This document shows, piece by piece, positions 51,200-59,375 of a DNA stretch of 64,000 nt. Under the pieces are notes generated by a model. It ran no database searches, was not told the DNA's origin, and saw only the letters and a program-made list of their open reading frames with translations. This DNA is from Ruminococcaceae bacterium UBA1375 (GTDB lineage: Bacteria > Bacillota > Clostridia > Oscillospirales > Ruminococcaceae). The position numbers and the translations under genes are program-made. Each line of letters starts with the position of its first letter. The stretch's first letter is position 1. The stretch spans positions 1 to 64,000 of the forward strand of contig DBRF01000006.1 in NCBI GenBank assembly GCA_002305795.1, written 5' to 3'.

Positions 51200-52442
51200 T
51201 GTGATTGTGGTGGGGGCAGGCCCGGCGGGGATGCTGGCCGCCGCCACCGCCGCCCGGTACGGCAGGCAGGTGCTGCTGTTGGAGCACAAGGACCGCCCCG
51301 GCCGGAAGCTGGGAATCACCGGCAAAGGGCGGTGCAACCTCACCAACCACTGCGGCATGGACCAGATTGTGGCCGCCTTTCCCCGGGGAGGACGGTTCCT
51401 TTACAGCGCCCTTAGCCGGTTTACTCCCGAAGATGTGATGGAGCTGCTGGAAGGGCTGGGAGTGCCTCTGAAAACCGAACGGGGCAACCGGGTCTTCCCC
51501 CAAAGCGACAAAGCCAGGGATGTGGTGGACGCTTTAGTGAGCTACGTCAAGGACAGCGGGGTGAAGCTGCTCTGCGGCGCCCACGTCCACAAACTGCTGC
51601 TGGAAAACGGGGCGGTCACCGGAGTGGCGTGCCGCACCCAGCAGGGGGAGGAGACCTTTCTCGCTCCCAAGGTGCTGCTGGCCGGGGGAGGGCTTTCCTA
51701 TCCCGGCACCGGCAGCGATGGCAGCTGTTACACCTTAGCCAAACAGGCGGGCCACGCCATTACCCCGCCGGTGGCCAGCCTGGTACCCATTGTCACCGTG
51801 GAGGACTGGCCCAAACAGGCCCAGGGATTGAGCTTAAAAAACGTCTCCCTCACCGTCACCGATAAAACTACCGGAAAACAGGTCTTTGCCAAACAAGGGG
51901 AGATGCTGTTCACCCACTTTGGGGTGTCCGGGCCATTGGTGCTGTCCGCCTCGGTGTGGATGCGGCCCATGGAGCCGGGACGGTACGCCCTTTCCATCGA
52001 CCTGAAGCCCGCCCTGACCCCGGAGCAGCTGGATGTAAGGCTGGTGCGGGACTTTGAGGAAAATTCCAACCGGGACTTCTGCAACGCCCTGGACGGCCTG
52101 CTGCCCAAAAAGCTCATCGACCCGGTGGTGGCCCTCTCCGGCATCCCGGCCCACCAAAAGGTGAACGCTCTCACCAAGGTTCAGCGGCAGGAGCTGGGCA
52201 GGCTGCTCAAGCACCTGACCCTTACCGCCAAGGAGTTCCGACCCATTGCGGAAGCCATCGTCACCGGGGGCGGGGTGTCCTTAAAGGAAGTCTCCCCCAA
52301 AACCATGGAAAGCAAGCAGACCAAGGGGCTGTACTTTGCCGGGGAGCTGCTGGACGTGGACGGCTACACTGGGGGCTTTCACCTGCAAATGGCCTTTTCC
52401 ACCGGCTATGCCGCCGGGGAAGCCATGGGAAGCTGGGGGTGA
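51189..52442 (+). CDS. HI0933/BaiN-family flavoprotein
   Basis: A 417-residue FAD-dependent oxidoreductase. The dinucleotide-binding start EYDVIVVGAGPAGMLAA, GKGRCNLTNH after the FAD region, GGLSYPGTGSDGSCY, and the C-terminal GGVSLKEVSPKTMESK...GLYFAGELLDVDGYTGG are family hallmarks. Members include BaiN of bile-acid dehydroxylation, but most are of unknown substrate; no bai genes are present here. ATG 51189 lies within the regulator gene after GGCGGAGGAAG. Confidence 0.9.
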   Translation: MEYDVIVVGAGPAGMLAAATAARYGRQVLLLEHKDRPGRKLGITGKGRCNLTNHCGMDQIVAAFPRGGRFLYSALSRFTPEDVMELLEGLGVPLKTERGNRVFPQSDKARDVVDALVSYVKDSGVKLLCGAHVHKLLLENGAVTGVACRTQQGEETFLAPKVLLAGGGLSYPGTGSDGSCYTLAKQAGHAITPPVASLVPIVTVEDWPKQAQGLSLKNVSLTVTDKTTGKQVFAKQGEMLFTHFGVSGPLVLSASVWMRPMEPGRYALSIDLKPALTPEQLDVRLVRDFEENSNRDFCNALDGLLPKKLIDPVVALSGIPAHQKVNALTKVQRQELGRLLKHLTLTAKEFRPIAEAIVTGGGVSLKEVSPKTMESKQTKGLYFAGELLDVDGYTGGFHLQMAFSTGYAAGEAMGSWG

Positions 52443-52503
52443 GCATCGGGTGCAAGGTATGAGACAATGGATGAGGCTGTAAGACCGAAAGGAGAACGAT
52501 AAT

Positions 52504-52899
52504 ATGAAACGTTATTTGAATGCGGCTTGGTTTGCGTTGGTGCTGGTTTTGCTGGGAATTACCTGGCTGCTGCCGGAGGAATTGCTCTGGCTGGCGGTGA
52601 AAACGGTGCTGCTGGTGCTGGTGATTGTGCTGCTGGTTTGGCGGATCGTCGCCGGTCGGAATCGCCGAGTTCGGCAGGAGCAGCCGACGCCCCGGGTGTA
52701 CACCTGGCAGTATAAGCTCTACCGGGTGCTGTCTATTTTGTCGGCGATACTCTACCTGGTGGGCGGGCTGATTACCATTGTCTCCGGTTTCCTGTTCCTG
52801 AACGCCGGCTGGTGCATTTGGCTGTTTGCAGCGGGACTGGTGCTGGGCGTGTTCTCTCTGGTGCTGTCTGTCTGGGACGAAACCATTGATCCGGCGTAA
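52504..52899 (+). CDS. small membrane protein, four helices
   Basis: A 131-residue membrane protein of unknown function: paired N-terminal helices (residues 7-22 and 27-48), a basic loop (RNRRVRQEQPTPRVYTWQYK), then two helices with an ILSAILYLVGGLITIVSG start. The next gene encodes a protein of similar size and helix order, ending in the same way (LVLGVFSLVLSV versus MVLGAVSLVLTI), so they look paralogous. RBS AAAGGAG. Confidence 0.7.
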   Translation: MKRYLNAAWFALVLVLLGITWLLPEELLWLAVKTVLLVLVIVLLVWRIVAGRNRRVRQEQPTPRVYTWQYKLYRVLSILSAILYLVGGLITIVSGFLFLNAGWCIWLFAAGLVLGVFSLVLSVWDETIDPA

Positions 52900-52916
52900 C
52901 AAGAAGGAGCTGCAAT

Positions 52917-53297
52917 ATGAAAAAACACTTTAATGAAGATTTGTATTATCCCCTAGTCACCTTGCTCATGGGGGTGGTGCGGCTGCTGCCGGATTCCGGC
53001 ACCTGGTGGTGGGTGGTGGAACTGGTGGTGGACCTGGCCCTGCTGCTGATGGTGGGGCTGAGCTTGTTTTTGCTGCTGAAGAAGCGGGAAGAGCCCTTCC
53101 ACACCAAGCCCGCTGCCTTTGTGCTGATTTCCTTAGCCCTTTTGGATTACAGCGTCTTTACCGTGCTGCAAATTGCCGGGGTAGAAACCGAAAACTGGAA
53201 CACCGTAGGGGCCATTGCCGGAATGGTGCTGGGAGCCGTCTCCCTGGTGCTGACCATCGTTTATCTGGCTCAGAAAAAGTCCGGGCAGTCCAAATAA
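52917..53297 (+). CDS. small membrane protein, paralogue of the preceding gene
   Basis: A 126-residue four-helix membrane protein starting KKHFNEDLYYP; after two helices a KKREEPFHTK loop, then two helices ending LTIVYLAQKK. It follows the preceding gene by 17 bases with AAGGAGC, so the two are co-translated from one operon. No function known. Confidence 0.7.
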   Translation: MKKHFNEDLYYPLVTLLMGVVRLLPDSGTWWWVVELVVDLALLLMVGLSLFLLLKKREEPFHTKPAAFVLISLALLDYSVFTVLQIAGVETENWNTVGAIAGMVLGAVSLVLTIVYLAQKKSGQSK

Positions 53298-53310
53298 AAG
53301 GGGAACACCC

Positions 53311-53535
53311 ATGAGCAACTGGGAAAGCTACTGCACCTGTACCGATTTGGCCTGTCCCTGTCACCCCTCCCGGCACCAGCTGGGCTGCACTCCTTGTGTG
53401 CGGAAAAACTTAAAGCAGGGGGAGATCCCTTCCTGCTTTTTCAAGAAGGTGGACGATACCGGCAAGCCGGAAGCCTATTTCTTTGAAAACTTTGCCGATT
53501 GGGTGAAGGAGCATGGGGAAAAAGGCCGGGGTTGA
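53311..53535 (+). CDS. small Cys-rich protein (DUF6485-like)
   Basis: A 74-residue soluble protein with six Cys in the first 40 residues (CTCTDLACPCHPS...CTPCVRKN) and a conserved-looking middle (GEIPSCFF). The pattern fits the DUF6485 group of presumed metal-binding proteins, common in Clostridia. It is third in a run of three small genes (13 bases after the previous). RBS AAAAGGGG. Confidence 0.7.
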   Translation: MSNWESYCTCTDLACPCHPSRHQLGCTPCVRKNLKQGEIPSCFFKKVDDTGKPEAYFFENFADWVKEHGEKGRG

Positions 53536-53605
53536 CAAATCCGCCAAAACCCGGTATTCTAGAATCACAAATCAGACAGCCGCCTTTTTTGCATCCAGCG
53601 GCTGT
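53532..53605 (+). promoter_or_regulatory. promoter followed at once by a terminator, upstream of trmB
   Basis: TTGACA (53532-53537), 17 bases, TATTCT (53555-53560). Only about 10 bases after the predicted start ACAGCCGC (53576-53583) pairs with GCGGCTGT (53598-53605), then TTTCTTTTT. The promoter lies in the last codons of the upstream gene. Confidence 0.6.
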
Positions 53606-53646
53606 TTTCTTTTTCTGCCAATCTTATCAACGGAAGGTGAAACCCC

Positions 53647-54312
53647 ATGCGTATGCGCAACAAACCCTGGGCCAAAGGGGAGCTGGAGGCCTGCCCCTAC
53701 TACCTGGCCGACCCCTTTCCAATCCGGGAACACCTGCACTCCCTCTTCCCCAAATCCCAGCCGGTACACCTGGAGCTGGGCTGCGGCAAGGGGGTGTTTC
53801 TGGCCAGCTTGGCGGTGGAACACCCACAAATCAACTATCTGGGCATCGACATCAAAAGTCTGGTGCTGGCCAGCGCCATCCGCAACATCAACGCCGCCTA
53901 TGAAAAGGCAGACCGCCCGGTGGACAATGTGCTGCTGACCCCCTACGACATCAGCCGCATCACCAACATTCTTTCCCCCGCCGATACCGTGGAGCGGATT
54001 TACATCAATTTCTGCAACCCCTGGGACCATCCCAAACAGTTCAAAAAGCGGCTGACCCACCCCCGGCAGCTGGCTCAGTACGCCACCTTTTTCCCCAAGG
54101 GGGAAATCTGGTTTAAGACCGACGACACCATGCTGTTTGAACACAGCCTGCGCTACTTTGAAGAAGCGGGGTATACCTTAAAAGCGGTGGAGCGGGATTT
54201 GTACCACTCCCCCTGGCTGGCCCAGAACCACCCCACCGAACACGAACTGCGGTTTGTGGAGCAGGGGCTGCCCATTTACTTCTGCATCGCCACGAAAGGT
54301 CAGCAAGGCTGA
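53647..54312 (+). CDS. trmB: tRNA (guanine-46-N7)-methyltransferase
   Basis: A 221-residue class I methyltransferase that makes m7G46 in tRNA. The SAM site reads LELGCGKGVFLASLA and the TrmB region YLGIDIKSLVLA is present. The usual NFSDPWPK..H.KRRLT segment reads INFCNPWDHPKQFKKRLT, so the Asp before PW is Asn. Whether this is a normal variant of this family should be compared with relatives. ATG follows GGAAGGTG. Possible attenuator in front. Confidence 0.88.
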   Translation: MRMRNKPWAKGELEACPYYLADPFPIREHLHSLFPKSQPVHLELGCGKGVFLASLAVEHPQINYLGIDIKSLVLASAIRNINAAYEKADRPVDNVLLTPYDISRITNILSPADTVERIYINFCNPWDHPKQFKKRLTHPRQLAQYATFFPKGEIWFKTDDTMLFEHSLRYFEEAGYTLKAVERDLYHSPWLAQNHPTEHELRFVEQGLPIYFCIATKGQQG

Positions 54313-54380
54313 CCTTTCTCATCCAAACCGCCTTTTCCGAAGGGAACGAAGGTTTTTCACAAACCAGACAAAAAGCAAAG

Positions 54381-54415
54381 ACCTGCCCCGGCGTTTGTGC
54401 CGGACAGGTCCTTTT
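54381..54415. terminator. two-way terminator between trmB and the 54420 gene
   Basis: ACCTGCCCCGGC (54381-54392) pairs with GCCGGACAGGT (54399-54409); T5 on the plus side and TTTGCTTTTT on the minus side. Confidence 0.8.
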
Positions 54416-54419
54416 TGCG

Positions 54420-54659
54420 TTACTTGCCGTTGGGGGCAGGCTGGGACGGGGTGACGCCTTCTAAGCCGGACTGTTTGGCGGCTTGCTTTTTGGCCTTGTC
54501 CGGGGAGGGGATGACAATGGCGCTGATTAACGCAGCCACCGCTACGACCAGTCCCCCGCCCAGTACCGGGGTGCGGGCGGCGGTGGGTACCAGAAACCAG
54601 CCGGTGAGCATCACCAGCACCGCTGCCGCCAGCAATAGGTAGGTGAGATATTTTTTCAT
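54420..54659 (-). CDS. small two-helix membrane protein
   Basis: A 79-residue protein: KKYLTYLLLAAAVLVMLTGW helix, short loop, second helix GGGLVVAVAALISAIVI, then a basic and polar tail (DKAKKQAAKQ). Unlike the toxin-like peptides it has two helices and no opposite promoter, so it is treated as an ordinary membrane protein of unknown role. A good promoter lies at 54719-54747. Confidence 0.65.
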   Translation of the reverse strand: MKKYLTYLLLAAAVLVMLTGWFLVPTAARTPVLGGGLVVAVAALISAIVIPSPDKAKKQAAKQSGLEGVTPSQPAPNGK

Positions 54660-54718
54660 GGGGATTCTCCTCGTTTCATGGCTGCCGGGAACAGGGCCTT
54701 CCCGAACATTCTGAAGGC

Positions 54719-54747
54719 ATTATAACATTTTTTTGCTTTTTGGTCAA
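54719..54747 (-). promoter_or_regulatory. promoter of the 54420 gene
   Basis: Minus strand TTGACC (54742-54747), 17 bases, TATAAT (54719-54724). Confidence 0.65.
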
Positions 54748-54922
54748 GAATGAGAGGATTGACTTGAAAAAATATCGTAGGAAATAATTCGACAAAAACC
54801 ACTGAATTATGTTGCTGTTGGAGACGGCCGGATTTGCGGAAAAAAGAACGGAAAGCCGTTTTTTCTCACAGCTTGTTTTCTTTGCAATTTGGCTGAGAAA
54901 GGCGTTCTCCCTTCCCAGCCGG

Positions 54923-54972
54923 TTGCCGAAACCGTTCTTCTGTGATACAATGGTTGCCAAGGGCAACCATTG
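54923..54972 (+). promoter_or_regulatory. glycosyltransferase promoter with an overlapping palindrome
   Basis: TTGCCG (54923-54928), 17 bases, TACAAT (54946-54951). A perfect palindrome CAATGGTTGCC-AAG-GGCAACCATTG (54948-54972) covers the -10 and the transcription start, as expected for an operator or a 5' mRNA hairpin. Confidence 0.6.
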
Positions 54973-55085
54973 CGGTTCCCGCTTTGCTGCCCAAAAAGCA
55001 GGTGCGGCAGTTCGCCGGAGGGCAACCCCTATCCTGTTGCCGCAACATCACAAAAGCACATTTTACCCAAAAAGGGGCGTTTTTT

Positions 55086-56030
55086 ATGATTACCATTCTG
55101 CTGGCCTGTTATAACGGCAAGGAGTACCTTCCCGCCCAGCTGGATTCCATTCTGGCCCAAAACACTCAGGCAGCCTTTTCGGTGCTGATCCGGGACGACG
55201 GCTCCACCGACGGCAGCTGGGAGGTGCTGGAGGACTACGCAGGCCGGTACCCGGAGCGGATTACCCTGCTGCCCAAAACCCAGCCTACCGGCAGCGCCAA
55301 GGGCAACTTTTTCGCCCTGCTGGACGCCGTGGGGGAGAAGGGACTCTGCCGGCCGGGAGACTATCTCATGTTTTCCGACCAGGACGACGTGTGGCTGCCG
55401 GACAAGGTGGAGCGCACCCTGGCCTTGATGGAGCAGACCCAAGGGAGCCCCGCCGTCCCCGCTTTGGTCCACGGCAACTTGAAGGTGGTAGACAAGGATT
55501 TGAAGGTATTAAACCCCTCCTTCTTCGCCTTCCAGGGCATCAGCCCGGAAAGGTGCAGTCTCACCAACCTGCTGGTGCAAAACTGCATCACCGGCTGCAC
55601 CATGATGATCAACCAGCCCCTGTTTGCCCTGGCGGACAAAACCCCGCCTGAGTGCGCTATGCACGACTGGTGGCTGGGGCTGCTGGCGGCCTGTTTCGGA
55701 AAGATTGGATACACTATAGAGCCGCTGATGCTCTACCGCCAGCACGGGGACAACTCCGTGGGGGCCAAGGACATCCGGGACCTGTCCTTTTACACCCACA
55801 AGCTCTCCCAAAAGGAGCAGATTCAGAAGAATTACCGGGAAATGTTCGCCCAGGCGGAGTTTCTCTGCCGGGAATATGAGGACAAGCTCAGCGATCAGCA
55901 GAAGGAGATCCTTCAGGCCTGGTACACCATCCCCAAGCTGGGGCGGTTTGGGAAAGCCCGGCGAATTCTCCAGTACGGCTTTACCAAAAACACCTGGCTG
56001 CGCACCCTGGGGCAGTTTTTCAGCATCTGA
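55086..56030 (+). CDS. family 2 glycosyltransferase
   Basis: A 314-residue GT-A enzyme. ITILLACYNGKEYLPAQLDSIL is the nucleotide-sugar start (split at 55089-55154), IRDDGSTDGSWEVL the DD motif, FSDQDDVWLPDKVERTL the DXD-like acceptor region, and HDWWLGL the later conserved segment. This pattern (SDQDDVW) is typical of rhamnosyl- or similar transferases acting on cell-surface polysaccharides. No other glycan genes are adjacent; the acceptor is unknown. The ATG 55086 follows AAAGGGGCG; a longer in-frame reading covers the promoter. Confidence 0.88.
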   Translation: MITILLACYNGKEYLPAQLDSILAQNTQAAFSVLIRDDGSTDGSWEVLEDYAGRYPERITLLPKTQPTGSAKGNFFALLDAVGEKGLCRPGDYLMFSDQDDVWLPDKVERTLALMEQTQGSPAVPALVHGNLKVVDKDLKVLNPSFFAFQGISPERCSLTNLLVQNCITGCTMMINQPLFALADKTPPECAMHDWWLGLLAACFGKIGYTIEPLMLYRQHGDNSVGAKDIRDLSFYTHKLSQKEQIQKNYREMFAQAEFLCREYEDKLSDQQKEILQAWYTIPKLGRFGKARRILQYGFTKNTWLRTLGQFFSI

Positions 56031-56250
56031 CCCACAGGCGGCGTTTTTTCCCGATTTTCTGCTTTTTCGTTCGCTCTCTCACCGGGAGGAGGAAATCTCT
56101 CTCTGTTTTCCACACCCGGCTTTGTCTCTGCCCGAAGAAATCTGGTAAAATCAGAAAACTTGTCCTTTCAGCAGTACCATAATTGGGGAAAATCCGGTAT
56201 ACTTTTCATAATACCACCACCTATCTCATCCTATTTAAGGAGGTCACACC

Positions 56251-58080
56251 ATGTGCGGTTTTGTTGGCTTTGCCGACCACATTCACAATAAACGGGACGT
56301 TCTCACCAACATGATGAACGCCATCATCCACCGTGGCCCGGACAGCGCAGGCACCTATATCGACGACCAGGTTGCCCTTGGCTTCCGGCGGCTTTCCATC
56401 ATCGACTTGGGGGGCGGCGACCAGCCCCTGTACAACGAGGACAACTCCATCGTCCTGGTGTTCAACGGAGAGATCTACAACTACCAGGAACTGCGCCCGG
56501 ATCTGATTGAGCAGGGCCACCGGTTCCGCACCGAAAGCGACTCGGAAGTGCTGATCCACCTCTACGAGCAGTACGGCACCGATATGCTCAACAAGCTGCG
56601 GGGAATGTTCGCCTTTGTGCTGTGGGACCAGAACAAGGAACTGCTGTTTATGGCTCACGACTACTTCGGCATCAAGCCGCTGTACTACGCCCAGATGGGA
56701 AACAGCTTCCTGTTTGCCAGCGAAATCAAGGCCTTTCTGCACCACCCCAACTTCAAGAAGGAATTGAACCTCCCCATTTTGGAGCAGTACCTCTCCTTCC
56801 AGTATTCTCCCTGCGAAGAGACCTTCTTTAAGAATGTGTACAAACTTCCCCCCGCCCACTACCTCACCTGCTACAAAGGCAAGATTGAAGTGAAGCGGTA
56901 CTGGGAGCCCAAATTCCAGGGCGACAACAGCAAGAATCTGGATCAGTGGGTGGAGGAAATCACCAAGGTGATGAAGGACTCCATTGCCCACCACAAAATC
57001 GCCGACGTGGAGGTAGGCTCCTTCCTGTCCAGCGGGGTGGACTCCTCCTATGTGGCCTGCCTGGCCAAGGTGGACAAAACCTTTACCGTGGGCTTCGGGG
57101 AGGATGAGCGGTACAACGAAATCGGCTGGGCCAAAGAGTTTAGCCAATACATCAACGTCCAGAACATCAACCACATCATCACCCCCGACGAATACTGGGA
57201 CAATCTGGGCAAAATCCAGTACCACATGGACGAGCCTTTGGCGGACCCGGCGGCGGTGGCCCTGTACTTCGTCAGCCGGGAAGCGGCCAAGCATGTGAAG
57301 GTGGCCCTGTCCGGGGAAGGGGCGGACGAGTTCTTCGGTGGCTACAACATCTACCGGGAACCCCTGGAACACCGTGGCTTTGACATCATCCCCCTGCCCA
57401 TCCGCCGGGCTTTGGGCTGGGCGGCGGATCGCCTGCCCCATGTCCGGGGATTGAACTTCATCATCCGCCACTCCAAACCCCTCCAGGAGCGGTACATCGG
57501 CAACGCCTTTATCTTTGACGAGGTGGAAAAGAAGAAGCTGCTCAAGCGCCGGGTGGCCACCTTCGGCACCCAGGACATCACCCGTCCTTTCTTCGACAAA
57601 GTTCAGGACAAGGACCCGGTGACTCAGATGCAGTATCTGGACATTCACCTTTGGATGGCCTACGACATCCTGCTGAAAGCGGATAAAATGAGCATGGCCA
57701 ACTCCCTGGAAGTCCGGGTGCCCTTCCTGGATCGGAAGGTGCTGGAGCTGGCCCAGACCATCCCTCAGCGCTACCGGGTGCAGGGCACCACCACCAAGCT
57801 GGCTATGCGGAAAGCCGCCGAGCAGGTGATTCCCCAGAAAACCGCCGACAAGAAGAAGCTGGGCTTCCCGGTGCCCATCCGGGTATGGCTGAAGCAGGAC
57901 AAATACTACAACCTGGTAAAGGGGTACTTCACCTCCGCCACCGCCAGCGAGTTTTTCAACAGCGAATATCTGGTGCAGCTGTTGGACCAGCACCGTGCCG
58001 GCAGCTTCGACAACAGCCGGAAAATCTGGACGGTGTTTATGTTCCTGAAGTGGTATGAGGAGTTCTTTATTAAGCGGTAA
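56251..58080 (+). CDS. asnB: asparagine synthase (glutamine-hydrolysing)
   Basis: A 609-residue two-domain enzyme. The N-terminal Ntn glutaminase begins with Met then the nucleophile Cys2 (CGFVGFA) and has RRLSIIDLGGGDQP and NGEIYNYQELR; the C-terminal synthetase has the PP-loop LSSGVDSSYVA. It makes asparagine from aspartate, glutamine and ATP. The length matches AsnB rather than the shorter sugar-amidating relatives. AAGGAGGTC before the ATG. Single gene; it might amidate wall precursors but nothing here shows that. Confidence 0.92.
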   Translation: MCGFVGFADHIHNKRDVLTNMMNAIIHRGPDSAGTYIDDQVALGFRRLSIIDLGGGDQPLYNEDNSIVLVFNGEIYNYQELRPDLIEQGHRFRTESDSEVLIHLYEQYGTDMLNKLRGMFAFVLWDQNKELLFMAHDYFGIKPLYYAQMGNSFLFASEIKAFLHHPNFKKELNLPILEQYLSFQYSPCEETFFKNVYKLPPAHYLTCYKGKIEVKRYWEPKFQGDNSKNLDQWVEEITKVMKDSIAHHKIADVEVGSFLSSGVDSSYVACLAKVDKTFTVGFGEDERYNEIGWAKEFSQYINVQNINHIITPDEYWDNLGKIQYHMDEPLADPAAVALYFVSREAAKHVKVALSGEGADEFFGGYNIYREPLEHRGFDIIPLPIRRALGWAADRLPHVRGLNFIIRHSKPLQERYIGNAFIFDEVEKKKLLKRRVATFGTQDITRPFFDKVQDKDPVTQMQYLDIHLWMAYDILLKADKMSMANSLEVRVPFLDRKVLELAQTIPQRYRVQGTTTKLAMRKAAEQVIPQKTADKKKLGFPVPIRVWLKQDKYYNLVKGYFTSATASEFFNSEYLVQLLDQHRAGSFDNSRKIWTVFMFLKWYEEFFIKR

Positions 58081-58112
58081 CTTCCTCTTTCCTGCTTTTA
58101 CTTTCGGTATCC

Positions 58113-58230
58113 TTGACAAAACAGCAGAAAAAGGATATAATAAAAGAAAAGGACGAAACCGGAAACGGTTGGCCCTTGGAAACAGTTTTTAAGTAACCGC
58201 TTCTGTGGCTGGGAGCGGTTACTTCTTTTT
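58113..58230 (+). ncRNA. predicted antisense RNA of cassette 6, with promoter
   Basis: TTGACA (58113-58118), 17 bases, TATAAT (58136-58141); RNA start about 58148. It carries AACCG-GAAA-CGGTT (58168-58180) and ends after the shared hairpin with CTTCTTTTT. Confidence 0.65.
58191..58230. terminator. two-way terminator of cassette 6
   Basis: AAGTAACCGCT (58191-58201) pairs perfectly with AGCGGTTACTT (58214-58224). Confidence 0.75.
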
Positions 58231-58317
58231 ATGAGTTAGAATTTCGTAGAGAAATTTTGCAATGGATACAACTACTGCCAACAGGGCAATCAGATGCTCC
58301 CATGTAAAAGGTCCCAA
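58219..58317 (-). CDS. type I toxin-like hydrophobic peptide, cassette 6 (32 aa)
   Basis: A 32-codon ORF with a TTG start behind GGGGGAAG on the minus strand: GPFTWEHLIAL, a Val/Ala-rich helix, then FLYEILTHKKK. The TWE motif and Lys end agree with the family. The ribosome binding site can pair with TTCCCTCTTT just upstream, as in cassette 3. No alternative ATG exists in this frame. Confidence 0.7.
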   Translation of the reverse strand: MGPFTWEHLIALLAVVVSIAKFLYEILTHKKK

Positions 58318-58501
58318 TTTTCTTCCCCCTTTCCAAAAGAGGGAAAACATCCATTCATAATTAGAAGTTGCTCACCTCTTTCCAAAAACTTGCGTTAAAA
58401 CGCAGCATAAATTTGGGTAAATGAGAAGAGCCAACCGCTTACCGTTTTGTTTCGTCCTTCCCCTGAAGAAATATCTTCAAGTAGACTTGCGTCGTGGCTT
58501 T

Positions 58502-58530
58502 ATTGTAGCATGGTTCCTGTTTTCTGTCAA
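58502..58530 (-). promoter_or_regulatory. sense promoter of toxin-like cassette 6
   Basis: Minus strand TTGACA (58525-58530), 17 bases, TACAAT (58502-58507). Leader of about 180 nt with AAACGGTAAGCGGTTGG. Confidence 0.7.
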
Positions 58531-58601
58531 TTTGAATTTGAAAGTAAAAAAGGATGCCTTCTCTTTACCTCCCTTTTACCCCGAAAAAACCATGATTTTC
58601 C

Positions 58602-58630
58602 TTGCGTCTCACCCTCTGCAGTGTTATAAT
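58602..58630 (+). promoter_or_regulatory. promoter of cmk
   Basis: TTGCGT (58602-58607), 17 bases, TATAAT (58625-58630). Confidence 0.65.
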
Positions 58631-58687
58631 GGTACAGTGAACGATTGTTGATTTTTGCCATACAAACGGGAGAGAGGAGAATCACAG

Positions 58688-59359
58688 GTGATTGCTATCG
58701 CCATCGACGGTCCCGCCGGGGCCGGAAAGAGCACCATCGCCCGTCTCACCGCCAAAAAGCTGGGGTACCTCTATGTGGATACCGGGGCTTTGTATCGCAC
58801 GGTGGGATATGCCGCCAAGCTGCGGGGGATTGACCCCGCCGACGAACCGCAGGTAGCCGCCATGCTGCCGGACATTGCCGTGGATTTGAGCTTTGATAAG
58901 GACGGGGTGCAGCAGACCCTGCTCAACGGACAGGACGTGTCCGGCCAGATCCGCAGCCCGGAAATGAGCCGTTACGCTTCCCAGGTTTCCGCCCACAAGG
59001 CAGTGCGGGAGTACCTGCTGTGGTTGCAGCGGAAGCTGGCCAAGGAGCACAATGTGATTATGGACGGCCGGGACATCGGCACCACCGTGCTGCCCCACGC
59101 CGATCTGAAGATCTACCTCACCGCCACCCCCGAGGACCGGGCCCGGCGGCGGTTTGACGAGTACCTCTCCAAAGGGGTATCGGTGGATTATGATAAATTG
59201 TTAAACGACATCAAGCAGCGGGACTACGACGATTCCCACCGGGAAATCTCCCCCCTGCGCCGGGCCGAGGACGCAAAGCTGGTGGACACCTCCGGCAACA
59301 CTCTGGAGGAATCCCTGGAGTTGATGGAGGCCATGATCCGCCGGCATCTGGGAATTTGA
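58688..59359 (+). CDS. cmk: cytidylate kinase
   Basis: A 223-residue nucleoside-monophosphate kinase that phosphorylates CMP and dCMP. P-loop IAIDGPAGAGKSTIARLTA at the start, then YVDTGALYRTVGY, the long NMP-binding insert, and VIMDGRDIGTTVLP. The GTG at 58688 is 7 bases after GAGAGGAG; a reading 33 bases longer has no ribosome binding site. It begins a three-gene operon cmk-plsC-ispH/rpsA known in Clostridia. Confidence 0.96.
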   Translation: MIAIAIDGPAGAGKSTIARLTAKKLGYLYVDTGALYRTVGYAAKLRGIDPADEPQVAAMLPDIAVDLSFDKDGVQQTLLNGQDVSGQIRSPEMSRYASQVSAHKAVREYLLWLQRKLAKEHNVIMDGRDIGTTVLPHADLKIYLTATPEDRARRRFDEYLSKGVSVDYDKLLNDIKQRDYDDSHREISPLRRAEDAKLVDTSGNTLEESLELMEAMIRRHLGI

Positions 59360-59375
59360 GAGAGGAGCTGCCTTT

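Noticed and set aside
54420..54659. Another toxin-like peptide
   Set aside because: Two helices, 79 residues, ordinary promoter and terminator and no opposite promoter inside the transcript.
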